A DNA stretch of 64,000 nucleotides from NCBI GenBank assembly GCA_029931535.1, contig JAQPZY010001033.1, positions 186,001 to 250,000 of the forward strand. Reading direction: 5' to 3'. This DNA comes from Margaritifera margaritifera (lineage: Eukaryota > Mollusca > Bivalvia > Unionida > Margaritiferidae). Under the pieces are notes generated by a model. It was not told the DNA's origin and made no database searches. It was given only the letters and a program-made list of their open reading frames with translations. This document shows positions 12,429-27,400 of this stretch, piece by piece (positions within the stretch are counted from its first letter, which is position 1; every line of letters begins with the position of its first letter). A program made the translations under genes and the position numbers.

Positions 12429-15400
12429 GTAAGTATTCTCTCTGTTTAATTGGTGAATTATTTAGATCCGCATTTGTGGAATCGTTCCAGCTGTCAGCTA
12501 CGTAGAATCCTCCTCATGCTTATGAAACTCACAGTGGCTTGTATCGTTGCTTACACTTTACCTATAATATATATAATAACTTCCATTCTACGATTAAATT
12601 TACGTCAGAGTCATCAAACAGGTACAACATCTTTTTGGATACTCAATCTACTCTCCTGGAGGGGAACATAGAAACTGACCAGTATTCTAAACCAACTGAC
12701 TCTCACCACCAACCAGCTGCCACCCCAGCACGTAATAAAAAGTCTTCCTCACGGCATGTGCGTTTGGACCAAACGCAAATGCTCAAATCTGGCTACCTTT
12801 GAAAAGAAACTTGGAGAGCTCAAGGTGCATCTTAGAAGGAGAGGATACAGAAATAGCTACATCGAGGAGGCTATTAACAAAACTAGACTCCTCGATAGAG
12901 GAACCCTCCTGAAATATAAAACCAAGAAACCAACAAACACGTCCCCTTCGTGGTTACTTTCCACCCCAACACCACAAAGTTACAACAGATAATTCGAAAG
13001 CATTGGAACCAGATTGAATCCTCCGAACATCTGAAGGGCATATTTCAAGAAGTTTCTATAGTTGCAAATTGCAGACCTCAAAATCTGAAGGACCATCTTG
13101 TATGTGCCAAGGTAACTTCAAACAAGATCACAGATTCAGGCACATATTGCTGCAAAGAAAAATGTTGCCTAATTTGCAAACATGCCCGAGACCAAATCGT
13201 TCAAAAGTTTGATGACAGAAGTTAGCTATACAATCCATAAGAAGTTAGGATGTCGAACCAAAAATGTAATCTGTTTATAATCATATGGCACCATTAGTTT
13301 GTTCCATATCAAATTCAAGTTCTGTGTTTTAAAGGATAGGGATCTTTGCAGCATATTTACCAATCAGACATAAGTCAACAAACTAGAATACTGAATACTT
13401 TATTCCATTTTCAGTCAATAAAAGCATGAAATAGAATGTCATAAGAAACATGATTTGGTTCATTAAAGTACTCGAAAAGTCCTTTAATGTTTCATGCTAG
13501 ACCAAGCATACCTTAGCAGATGAATCTCAGGCCATGTGTTGAATACAAGCACCTCAAAGCACAAAATGTGTATATCGACCATTACCAGAATGTACTGTCT
13601 ACAATCCAAACAGCTAGTCAACAAAAATTTTATAATTATGGAAGGAATACATATCCTTCATTATGAAAATGTGGAGCTGTCTGCTCTCTTGTCAGCTTTT
13701 TTAAAATGCCCGTATGTTGGAGAATCCCAATACTTACAGAAAGGGTGAAGTGTGCATATTTTATGATCATAAATACCAAAAATTACATTGCCATCTGCAA
13801 ATTACCACCTAAAATTCACACAGGAGCCTTGAAAAGTGTTTATACAAATTGAATTTTGTTGCCAAATCTGAAGTAAATTATGACTACTGGGCGTATCCAG
13901 GTCCATTACTGATAAAATTAATTATTTTACCCAATAATTCATCATATAAACAGATGAAAAGGGAACTTTTGCAACTGAAGATGTTGCAGATTTTGGACTG
14001 TAACCTATTTATGAGGCTGCTGTTTTATGTTATATAATGGTTACTAGAAACGAAATATGCTCAAAAACTGAAATAAGCGGAAATAAACACAGAAATACAC
14101 AAGTATTTACATGTTTTCAGTGTGTATATTTGTTTGAATAATAATGCTAATCAAATAAACTTTGATTTAAGTGGTTTTGATACAAATTATTTACATTTTA
14201 CCTATTTCAATTAATGTAATGAAGTCACTCAGTTGTACTTGATTGGATAGGTATGATAAAGGGCGAATCATAATTAATATACAGAATATAAGTGAAAAGT
14301 ATCAAAGTACCAAAAGTATTCGCCAACATTATATTACATGTATATATTTAATTAATTTTTTTTTTCCTTTGCCCAGATTTTTTTCTGTTAGTCCTTTGTG
14401 CAACAACAGTTGTCTGATTGTCCGTAGAAGTAATGTATTGTGTCTATGTCAATGTGGCGTCTGAAACTCATCTAGCATCATATACATCCCCATTAAAAGA
14501 ACACTTTGTGCAAAGAAATTCCAAGTAATTGCGAGACCATGATCTCAAGTCGTTTGCACTCGTGGGAATACAAATCACTGTGGACCTATTGTTTGCAATT
14601 TGTTCATTACAAAGTGACAGTTTTACATTCGCTTGACAAAATAACACATGGATATTGGTCCATTCTTGCTGCTTGAGTATGTGTATGTGATAATATTAAT
14701 ATTTTATAAAGCATTTATATAAAAACTTGATTGTTCAATTATGAAATGTGTGCATAATCAAAGTCTGGCGTGATTTCTTTAAATGAGCAATTAACAAATA
14801 TTGACAATGATGAGTAAAAGGGTGCAGTTTCTTTAATGTGCACGACTTTGTTTTCTTAGTTTGAATAAGAAATGGTATCAAAGGGAGGACAATAATGGGT
14901 GTGCAGTTCATTAAAAAATGAATTAAACGACTTAAAAAAAGACAAATTAAACCAACTTTCATCATCTGTTCCAGTGATTCTATGCACCACATTTTCAGTC
15001 TTTTTTTACTTTAAAACACATAAGTATATGATATATACGTTGAAAACATGTAAATACATATTCTGGCTTGTTAAAATCTCACTCTTGCATATACTATCTT
15101 ATATTTGCCATTTATCATACTGTCCAATAAGGTACAATTAAGTCCGACCGAGTGACATCAATAATGAATTGTGCTAGAAAATAGGTAAAAATTAAATCGT
15201 ATCAAAATCGCTTAAATTCAAGTTTATTTTGCTTTTTATTATTATTAAAACAACTACAAATCATAATTTTGGTGTGTACACCAATATATACATTGGAAAC
15301 ATGTAAATACTTGTGTATTTCAGTTTAGGTTTTTTAGTGTATTTCGATGTTTTTAGTAACCCGTTATACAACAACTGTGGTGAAGCGAAATATGAGAAGT

Positions 15401-18400
15401 TGTAATATTTTTATAAACTTTTACTAATATTTCACCATAATCTTAATAATTTGACATGAAAATATGAAAAAATAGTAATCTAAAGTGACTATTATAAACT
15501 TTCTACACCCACTTATACCTATTTTCACCATCATCGCCTATTTTGGCTGGAAAGGTCATTTCGTCCAGATATTAGGGTCAAGCTTGGACCATAACTTATT
15601 ATGATTAAATGCACTTAGCAAGCTTTTGAATGATAAGATCATTTATGGTAAAGAAAAAACTGATATTATGGTTAGTAACTCATGTAACAGATATGAAAGG
15701 AATGGGGAAAAGTTCTGGCAAGCAAAATTTACTAACTTTCGATTGGGATATATGGGAAGAAAAAAATCTGGAGCCGCCAATTAAATATGGGGCTGCCAGG
15801 CAGCCCTAATTAAAATAGCAGAATCATCCCTGAGCACAGAAACTCAAGTAGATTATTTAGATCAGAATCAATTGGAGTAAAGTGCCTAGTACAAGGACAC
15901 ACCACAGTAACTGAACTGGACTGATCTCATTGTAGGATTTGAACTGGCACCCTTACGATTGCAATCCTGGCATGGTAACAACTGAGCCACTGTGACTACT
16001 GTGCAGGGATAAATTAGTGATCAATCGATGCAGATATATCCCCAAGTAGGATTATGTGCATCACTTACTGTCATGCAGACACACTCCTCATAACACATTG
16101 GCTGAGAGTTGAACTTCTGCATGCAGTGTTTTATCCATTTCATTAATTTTCTTTCAGGAACTTCCATCCTGGCACTTCTTCTAGCTGGTTACTTGGCTCA
16201 GAAGTATCTTCCTCCTCCAAAACCCAAGATTGTAGGGATTGACCTTGGTAAATACATAACTATTTCATGAAAGTTGAAGAAAGTGTTGTTCAGAATTCCT
16301 AGGGGGATTTGGTGCATGCAGTGCATTCATACTATCATAAGATTTTTGTTTTGTCTACATAGCTAAACAGTATATTATATAGGGGTCACTTTTTCAGTGG
16401 CAACAGTATCATCATTTTTATCGACAATGTTGTCATGTTGTATGAAAGTTCTTGAGAGTTATATACTGTATATACTTGCTTATATGTTGAGTCCAACTGC
16501 ACCTAGATCTGCCATTGCATTATGTGCCAGCAGATCTGGGTCTCTATGCAGTTTGTTAGGAGTAATCAGTAGAACAAACAACATAGACCCTGATCTACTG
16601 GTGCATTATGTGATGGCAGATCAGGGTCTATGTTGTTTGCAGTTGGACTCAACTTACAAGCGAGTATATAAGATAGCCAAGATAAGGGACCTTTTTGCAG
16701 GTGGGGCATACCATTCCTTAGATAAAACTATGCAGGTGGGGCATACCATTCCTTAGATAAAACTATGCAAATTTAAATTTTCAACCAAACATTAAATTGA
16801 AGAAGCTTGACACATGATGACAGAATTAAAGTTTTCAGCCAATCATTAAATTGAAGAAGGTTGACACATGATGACAGAATTAAAGTTTTCAGCCAAACAT
16901 TAAATTGAAGAAGGTTGATGCACGATGACAGAAAGCACTCATATGAATTATGTTTATACTATCGACCTTGAAGTTGATCATGCTGAGTGAAACAAACCAT
17001 TTCCAATCATAACCAAAAGGTTTAAAATCTCTTGTTTGAACACTATTGAGAGAAATAAATTGTTTTAAGTTCATGTATGCAGATAGTTAGGCTTACATAT
17101 TTTCAGTGAAAAGAACTGGAAAATAGCAGTTTATTTTTTCACATGACTGCTGTTTTATTTATGTTAATGTACACATATAACTATTTTTATTTATGTAACA
17201 TTTAATAGCACCTCATAACATCACAAATGACATAACATTATGCAAGCAAAAAGTGTAATAACCAAGGCATCATGTATTTCAAAGTTGCAAGTTTCACTAC
17301 ACTATTCTACAGTTTGGTTAAAATAAGATCAGTATTTATTGTCATTTGATCAGTATTTATTGTCATGTATTTATTGTCATTTGATCAGTATTTATTGTCA
17401 TGTGATCAGTATTTATTGTCATTTGATCAGTATTGTCATGTGATCAGTATTTATTGTCATGTGATCAGTATTTATTGTCATGTGATCAGTATTTATTGTC
17501 ATTTGATCAGTATTTATTCTCATGTGATCAGTATTTATTGTCATTTGATCAGTATTTATTCTCATGTGATCAGTATTTGTTGTCATGTGATAAATAGACT
17601 TACATTTATGCTAATTTCAAATGAAATTTATGAAACTTGTCTAATAATTTCAATCTTGATAGAAATTATTTGACTCATTTCATAAATTTAATTTGAAATG
17701 AGCACTTAAAATTTATCTCTTTTTTTTCCTTCAGGAACAACCTACTCCTGTGTAGGATTATATCATGCAGTTACAGGTGAAGTAGATATCCTGGATACAC
17801 AAGATGGACACAAGTGTATTCCTAGTGTTGTTGCTTTCAGGTAATTATCCAAAAATAATGACACCACTCCCTCATTTTAGCATGCCAGAATGTCACAAAC
17901 CTCCTTATAATGTGGGGGCAGGTCTGGATCCCATTTTTTTTCTTACAGAAAATACCAAAATAATAGGTCCCTATATGAAGAACTTTAATAAAGTCATGAT
18001 AAGAATTGGTAAACAAAACCTTGATACACCACTCCTGATAACTCACGCCTGGATAACTCGCGAACCGGCTTATAATGTGGGGTCAGATGTGGATCCCATT
18101 TTCTAAAACTTGAAAATATTTATAAAAATTGGCCCTTATTTGTTGAACATGAAGAAAATCTTGATCAAATTGCTTAATGAAACCTTGATATATTGCTCGT
18201 TTTATTGCTGAAAACGGTGGTTAGTACCCAGAAATTTGAATCAACATCATGAAATTCTCAACTTTTAATAAGAAGTCATATATTTTCTTAAATTTTCTTT
18301 CCAAACAAAAATTCTCAGTACACTGTGAATAGCAACGTTCAAAAATATTTTGATCAATGAAAATGTCACTAATGCCTACTGGTGGCAACACTTTAATAAA

Positions 18401-21400
18401 TAAATACCAATTAAATAAGCTTTGTCAAGTGAAATTCGGGGTTTAGTTCTATCTTTTAATTTGGTTTCAGTGTAATCATCATAAATGCAATATGCCCTTG
18501 TGTATCCAAACATGAAAAATGTAATTCTACCATCACAGCTATGTCAGCGAGTGTTTCTGTGAGAACCTAATTAAGTGCCGACTGTGTTTTGATCTCCGAT
18601 TTGCTGAAGTACTTGTTTTATTGTTTCACTCAATTAAAAGAAGACCTGCCTTGTATCATCATGTTAATTATGTCTTTTGTATCAAATCAAATAAAGGGGT
18701 GGAATAAAAGAAAAGTTAAAAGGCATGCAAATCATACCCATGTAAGAGCTAGCAGTCACAGTCGTGTGTCAGGTCAACTCACTTCAATTGATCAATTGAA
18801 CTCTGTTATAAATACTATTATGTAAGTAATATAATTAACCTACCTTAAATTAGACTACTGATTCACAAATGTGATCATAGATAGCAAGGCAACCAAACAA
18901 AATGAGTACTTGATGAATAAAAAGCTTTGTTTCACAGATACGGTTCATTATTGAGAAGTGACTTCCAAAGTTTGTAGTGAACTTAAAATTCCTGAATTGG
19001 CACTCAGATGTTTCCTCAAGGATGAGAAGAAATTTCACTATTACTTGCAGTGAAATCATGGCATTGATGTTTTACTAATAGAGCAATATAAAAAAAATCG
19101 AGCTTCGACATTGACAGTTGTTTCACAAAATAAATGTCCCAAGTTTTTGAAAAAAAGGAATCTTTTTTGTTGTGAATCAACAATAACAAGAAGCAGTCAT
19201 GTAATACAATGTTTTCACGTACATGTGATGGTTGATGAAACCTCTTGGAGCTATGTTGTTAATGGTCTTTCACAGGTTGGGTATGTTGAAAATTAAGGTA
19301 ATTTATACAAAAAAAGTGAACAACTTCATTAGAAAAACTTCTTTACTGACAATTATTCCCATTTTGATTATAAAATAAGTATTCAGTCATTAAACAGCCC
19401 CATTACCTGCCCCCCTCCCCCCCCCCGGTTTTCTCAAGGTCCAGCAGGGATGGCATCCCCTTTATAATTTTGTTGAGGTCCCTCACTTACAATGAAATCA
19501 TACCATAAATATTTTACCAATAGAAAATCGAGTTTTCTGAATCAACATTAATGCTAGAACGTATCCACATTCACATACATAAAGCAGTGATGTAATACAC
19601 AATGTTTTCAAAAATGTGGACAGTATTGCATTTTGATATTTACTCTATCGATAGAGAAAATATTTATTTTGTAACACAATAATTACACATTAGGTAAACA
19701 GTTAATGTGTCATATACTGAAATTGCAATTTCTCAACACAATATTCAAATTATTTGATAGTAATTTTACCCAGTGGAATTGAGTATTAGCAAAAGTTTGT
19801 TATCACTACTCCTCCTAAACTATTTGGAGGATTGCTATGAAATTTTACACACACACATTCATCCCAAAGTCTTGTTGGTCCTGAAAGAAAATGGTGTTGC
19901 TCAGACACACAATGTGGCCACCACAGCAACCATCTTGAAAATCTTGTTATCACTACTCCTCCTGAATGGAGAATCACATCAATAATAAATAGTAATAATA
20001 ATGAGGACTTTGTATAGCACCTAATCTTTAGAAGCTCAAAGTGCTTTACAATATTAGACAACACATAAAAACATATATAAAGACATGATTACACAAATAA
20101 ACACCATGAAATTAGAAACCAAAAACATGCTGACAATAATTGAGGTAAGGAAACATTATTAAGTGTTTAAGTTTTAAGAACACCCTTCAATGAGATCACA
20201 GTGTCCTTGTGTCTAAATTCAGTGGGCAATTTCTTCCATGTAGCTGGACCCTGGTATGCAAAAGAACGTTGTCCATGTGACTTTGTTTTGATAGTGAGAA
20301 TAATGAGAATATGAGTGTTGGAAGAGGAGTGTAAGTATCTTGCTGGGGTGTACACATGGGTGAGGTCAGATAGGTATTTTGGACTGGAGCCAGTCAATGA
20401 AATGTAGCATAGAGAACAAATTTTGTGTTTGATTCTGGATCAAATGGGTAGCCAGTGTAGGGTACAGATCAGGGGGAAGGTGTGCTCGGTTCTTGCTACT
20501 CTAAGGATGATCTGAGCAGCTGTGTTTTGAAGTTTTTGTAGTAGATACTGAGACGAACCACATAGAAGTGAATTACAATAGTCCAGTCTTGAAAGTACCA
20601 AGGAACACACTAGTGTTTTGGTGGCATCAACTGAAAGAAAATTGCGAGTGGAGCTGATCCATCTCGGCTCCAGATATGCAGCCTTGCATATGTTCATAAC
20701 ATGTTGGTGTAATTAGAGAGTACTGTCGAGAGTAACACCAGGTTTTGTACTGACTGTGTGAATTTAATGTTGGTGTTGCTGATACTTATTGTTTGAGGTG
20801 AAAGATGTGAATGAGAAAGTCTTTGCATTGTGTTCAGAATGGCTTTAGTTTTATCAACATAGGGTTTTCACTAAAAGACTTCTGGTGATGTCTAGTTGGT
20901 CCTAAATGCAAATGGTGCCAATCTGATGTGCAATATGGCCACCATAGTAGCAATCTTGAAAATTTTGTTATCGCTACTCCCTCTAAATGGAAGGTCATAT
21001 CAACATGGGGTTTTCATCAGAAGACTTCTTGTGGTGTCTAGTTTGTCCTAAATAAAAATGGCTCTGCTTGGACATCCAGTATGGCCACCACAGTGGCCAT
21101 CTTGAAAATCTTGTTATCACTAATTCTCCTGTGTGGATCATCACATCAACATGAGGGTTTCACTTAAAGATGTCTTATGATTGTAGTAATTGATCAAAAT
21201 TATGCCGATCTGATGTTCAAAATGGATCGAAACTAGCCATCTTGAAAATCTTGTTACCACTTCTCCTGAACAAAAAGTCATGTCGACATGGGGTTTTCAC
21301 CAGAAGACTTCTTATAATGTCTGGTTGGTAATAAATGAAAATGGTTCTGCTTGGACATCCAATATTAAAATCTTGTTATTGCTGCTCCTCCTGCGGTTTT

Positions 21401-24400
21401 CAGTAAAAGACCTTTTATGATGTCTGCTTGGTCTTAAATGAAAATGGTGCTGATCTAATGCCCAATATAGCTGCCATCTTGAAAATCTTTTTATCTCTAC
21501 TTCTCCAGAATGGAAAGTCATATTGGCCTGTTGTTTTTACCGGAAGACTTCTTATGATGTCTGGTTGGTTCTCAACGAAAATAATTCTACCTATACATCG
21601 AATATGGCCACCACAGTTGTCACCTTGTAAATCTTGTTATTGTTACTCCACCTGAATGGATGGTAATATCAAAATGGGGTTTTCACTAAAAGATTTATGA
21701 TGATGTCTAGTTGGTCCTAAATGAAAATGGTGCTGATCTGACATCCAGTCATTACAGCAGCCATCTTGAAAAAAATCTTGTTATTGCTACTTCTCTTGAA
21801 GGGAAAGTCATCAGCAGCATGGGGTTTTCACAGGAAGACGTCTTATGGTGTCTAGTTGGTCTTGTATAAAAATTGTGCAGATCTAATATCAAATATGGCT
21901 GCCATATATCAACAATGGGTTTCACCAGAAGACTTATTATGATGTCATAGTTGGTACTAAATGAAAATGGTGCCAATCTGACATTCAGTACGGCCAACAT
22001 GGCATCCATCTTGAAAATATTGTTATTGCTAATCCTCCAAAATGGAAATTCATATCAACATTGGGTTTTTACCAGAAGACTAATTATGATATCTAGTTGG
22101 TACTGAATGAAAATGGTGCCAATCTGACCTCAAATATGGCTGCCACAATGAACATACTGAAAATCTTGTCACCATGGATGGTCATACCAACATGCGGTTT
22201 TCACCAAAAGTCTTTTAATGGTGTTTAGTTTGTCCTAAATGAAAATGGTGAAAATCTTATCACTCAAGGATATCAGAAATGGTTTCAACATTCAGCAGTT
22301 AAAAAGAAGAAATGGTCTTATCTTCAATTCCAGAAATTCTTTTTGGATAGTAGAGTGTCTGTCCTTTTGAGGGATTCTTGTTCCTGATAGAAGTAAACAA
22401 AAGAAGAACATATATAAACATTCTGTGCATAGACATTGGTGACCTTGAACTCAGACTGAACAAAAAGGTACCAGGGAAACCTTTGAGAACCCTTAATAGT
22501 CGGAGTAATGGCTTGATTTGTGTCATATCATTCAAGTTCACTATGTTTCTTTTCAGTGAGAAAGGTGTTCTGGTGGGTTATCACGCAGAAGCCCAAGCAG
22601 AACATAACCCATATAACACAATATATGATGCCAAGAGATTTATAGGGAAGAAGTTTTCTAAAACAGAATTACAACAAGCGCAGAAACAGTATTCTTTCAA
22701 GGTATATTCAGTCAAAAATTTTGGTTCATTGGTGACCAACACCGATTGAAGCACTTTTTATATGCCTGCCATACGGAACAGAGATTATTATGTTCTGATG
22801 TTGTCTGTCCATCTGTTGCCAAATTCATTTCTGCACAATAAATTAAGTTTTCCACCATCTACAGTTAACAAACTTTGTGGATGGTTTGTGTTTGGTATAA
22901 TAAAAGAGACCTATTGATATTTGGTTCAAAAGTTCAAAGGTCAAGGGCACTATGACTGAAAGAAGAAAAATGGTTTATTCACAATAACAATAGTTTGAAA
23001 TCTCAAATCTGGACCAAACTTTGTGGATGGCTTGCACCTGGGGTATGGAAGAAGCCAATTAATTTTGGGGTTGAAAGGTCAAAGCAAAGGTCAAGGTTAC
23101 TGTGATTGAAAGGAGAACATTGTTGATGCACATAAATTTAAATTCTCAACCACGTACAATCACCAACATTTGTGAAGGAGTTATATGGGTAAAATAGCCT
23201 GTTGATTTTGTCAAAAGCCAAATTCACTATGACTCAAAGAAGAGAAATGATTTTTGCACAATAACTTTTGATCTGGACTATGTATCTTGACCAAAGTTTG
23301 TGGAGGGCTTGCACTTAAGCTATGATAGAGGCCTACTGATTTTGTGGTCAAAAGTCAAGGTCAAGGTCATTATGACTCAAAGGAAAATGGGTTTTGCAGA
23401 ACAATTTTTGTTCTAGAGTAAGTTCCATGACCAAACTTATAGAGGCCTACTGATTTTGTGGTCAAAAGTCAAGGTCAAGGTCATTATGACTCAAAGGAAA
23501 ATGGGTTTTGCAGAACAATTTTTGTTGTAGAGTAAGTTCCATGACCAAACTTTGTGGATGGCTTGCAGATAGGGTAATAAAGAAACCTAAAGATTCAGGG
23601 ATAAAAAGGTTAGACATCACGATCATTGTACATTTGATAAGAAAGTACTGGTTTCAGCACAGTAAGTTTAGTTCAAGATGGCATACCTCAACTTAAGGTC
23701 TATGTCATTGAGACCCATTTGTCAGTAATCGCCAAAGTCAGCCATGTCATACTAGTTCCAACTTAGAGGACTATTAAACTTGGGGCAGGTGCTCTCTGTG
23801 CCATTCATGGTACTTTTGTTTTTGTTTGTAAGAAGAAAACTCAGTTTACTTTACCATTTATGGATTATTTCCCATGATTCTAACTCTAAAATAAGAGTGT
23901 AAGCTTAAAAATTAAGTTTCTTCTAATAGTCCTAGTCAATTACTAATATCACCATTTGTTATAATATTTGCATGTAATAGAAGAATCAGTGGAATTTATT
24001 GCTACAGCAAAATGCCATTTATTTAAATGTTGATTTCAGATTGTTCATTCATATGAATGAACTCTCAACCTGCCCCATATCCCTCAATTTATATCCCCAA
24101 TTGTGTAAACTCAGTTATCTAAGCAATCAATTTTACTGACAAATCATTTCTCCAAAGGATTCTTGATAATCATTGTTTTACTGTAATGTTCTTTGAGACA
24201 TATTTTTGAATTTTAGTTGATTTGTTTAATGTTTCATTCTTCCATGTAAAATTTATATGTATTTACATTTTACTATATTTGGATTCAGCATGGTTGCAGG
24301 GAATTTTCTTTATCTACTTCATTAAGTAATATAATGTTCCTTTCACAGTGTATCAGATTTTGGTCATCATTACAAAATTTGACAAAATTTCACCATATGA

Positions 24401-27400
24401 ATCAAAAGATAATGATAATAAGATATATAAATCAATAAGATAATGAAATGGACAATCATATATGATGTAGTCAGATCAACATATGCATTATATATAGATA
24501 CTGTATAAGAGTGTACAAAGCAGAATCTATTCTAGAACTAAAAGTTATAGGGTCAAAAATTCCCCTCCCCTCCACCCCCCCCCCCAGACATTTGAATAGA
24601 TTGTAGAATCTATTCAAATCTTTGAACAATCTTGTAACTGAATGATATGCATGATGTAGAGCAGAACATTAGGAGTTACTTCCCTTTACATGGTTTGACT
24701 CTAGACAGATTTATGTAATTATATGTGAATGTGATTGTATACATGCAAAACTGCTCTCAGGTACATTTATTTACTGATCTTTGTATTCTGCCTTATAGTT
24801 AGTGGCCCAATATTACTAAACTGAAATTGAGGTTTTTTTTCCTAGGTTTTTGTTTGTATGTTTACATTTTTTTTCTCAACAATAATACCATCTACATTCA
24901 GTATATTTTAGTTTTTCGATGTGTTGAATTTTTTCCAATCTAATCAATTTACAATGAAAGAAAGTTTGTAAAAGAATAAGGGACATATGAAAGAAAGAGA
25001 GAAAATGATAAATTACAATATTAAGAACAATTTTAGCTTGAAGTCACTCCTTTACTGTTTTAAAAAAAAAAAAAAAAAAATTATGTTAGAATCGCTGGGG
25101 GAATATTTAAGCACTATTTCAAGGGCAGACATCCATCAAAGATTTTAAATGACTTAGATATCAAAGACATGAAAGAAAAATATGACTCTCTTGTCAAATC
25201 ATTTTTTTTTTTTTTTCGCTCTATTGGGCATTCTTCTGGTCATAGATCAGAAAATCTCTTGGGAGAACCTTTTGTCCATCATATGCCTGTTAACACAAAT
25301 TTGTTATTGCTACTCCTCTTAAACTGCATGAAGGGTGGCCATGAACCTTTACACACTCATTCATCCCAAGGTCTAGTGGGTCTTAAATTAAAAGGGTGCT
25401 GCTTGGACATCATGAAAATTTGTTTTGCTACTCCTCCTGGATGGATGGTCATATAGGGTTTTCACCAAAAGACTTGTTATGAAGTGTAATGATGTTTAGT
25501 TGGTCCTAAATGAAAATGGTGCTGATCTGGCATCCAATATGGACACCATGGCAGCCATCTTGAAAATCTTGTTATTACTACTTCTAAATGTAAAATCATA
25601 TCAATGAGGTTATCACAAGAAAACTTGTGGTGTCTAGTTGGTCCTAAATGAAAATGGTGCCGATCTGGTATCCAATATAGCCACCATGGTGGCAGTCTTG
25701 AAAATCTTGTTATTGCTACTCCTAAATGCATGTTCATATCAACATGGGGTTCTCACCAAAAGACTTCCTATGATATCTAATGGGTATTTAATGAAAATGG
25801 TACTGATCTTGAATCCAAAATGGCCACCATGATTGCCATCTTGAAATCTTGCTCTAGCTCCTCCTGTTGAATGCATGTTCATATCAACATGATGTTTTCA
25901 CCAGGACTCTTATGACGTCTGGTTGGTCGTAAATGGAAATGGTACCTCTCTTACATCCAACATGGCCACCATGGTGGCCATCTTGAAAATCGTTTAACTG
26001 AAGAATAATGGAGATGGTTTCAACACTTAGCAGTTAAAACAAAGAAACAGTCTTGTCTTAGATTTGTTGAAATTCATTTTGGCCAGGGGAGGTTCAGTTC
26101 CTTTGAGTGACTCGTGTTGATAAAGTGGTAATAGTCTTACAAAATTGCTTCAGATCAACTACATATAAACAGTGATAGTTGAAAAAATCATCCAGATTTC
26201 ACAGCAGTACTTTTGCAGACTTGTAACACATTTTTGAATAAAAAAAAGAGATATGGAACCATGAGTTATTGTCAAACTGGCCTTAGCAGAGATTATACAT
26301 AGCATTCACTTTATCGTCCGTGTGCATGTCCATCCATCCATACATCTGTATGTTCATGAATAATGTCAATGTAAAAGTGTTTTTTGATTAAGTCAAAATT
26401 ATTTTGTTTTACTTTCTACCTAACTAAAATGCAGGCTTGAACAAATGGGAGTATGTTGTTTTGCTTTTTTGTCTATCTCCGTCAGACTGTCCTTTTTCAG
26501 TTTGGTAGTAACAGTTAAATAGATAAACTATTAATTAATTAATTAATTTATTTATTCATTCATTAATTTATTTATTTATTTATTAATTTCTAGTCGGAGG
26601 CAGATGAATATGGAATGGTACGATTTGTAATATCTGTGAACAATATTGAGAAGCATGTGACACCTGAGGATGTAGGGTCAATAATAATCAGCACATTGTG
26701 AAAGTCTGCTGAACATAATCTATCATGTTTTGCTTTTTTGTCTATCTCCATCAGACTGTCCTTTTTCAGTTTGGTAGTAACAGTTAAATAGAGAAACTAT
26801 TAATTAATTAATTTATTTATTTATTCATTCATTAATTTATTTCTTTATTTATTAATTTGTAGTTGGAGGCAGATGAATATGGAATGGTACGATTTGTAAT
26901 ATCTGTGAACAATACTGAGAAGCATGTGACACCTGAGGATGTAGGGTCAATAATAATCAGCACATTGCGAAAGTCTGCTGAACATAATCTATCAGCTACT
27001 GTTACAAAGGTGGTAATGTCTGTTCCTGCAGAGTTTGACCAAATGCAGAGAAACTACACTAGAAAGGCAGGGACATTGGCAGGTAATTAGATGTCCCTCT
27101 TACAACATAGATGAAATGTCAAGCAGTTCTTGTATGCCCCAGCCACATATATGGGGTGTGCATGTTGTATCACATGTAACCATTGTATGCCCCTGCCACA
27201 TATATGGGGTGTGCATATAGTATCACATGTAACCATTGTATGCCCCTGCCACATATATGGCATGTGCATATAGTATCACATGTGACCATTGTAAGCCCCT
27301 GCCACATATATGGGTTGTGCATGTATCACCTGTGACCATTGATTCTGACCTATCTGTCAGTTCAGCACAATTTTGTTTGCACTTAATAACTTTGGAAGTA

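Noticed and set aside
14735..15141. Opposite-strand open frames of 80-85 residues
   Set aside because: They fall in a dispersed repeat, the frame is not kept in its partner at 1850-2115, and no domain is visible.
17365..17673. Open frame of 102 residues with 'HVISIYC' repeats
   Set aside because: It arises from the 21-bp minisatellite, whose period is a multiple of three. It lies in an intron and has no other support.
26594..26725. Alternative real exon 5 for HSPA13
   Set aside because: It has an in-frame TGA, is truncated before the conserved VPA-F block and lacks a donor. The downstream copy is complete.
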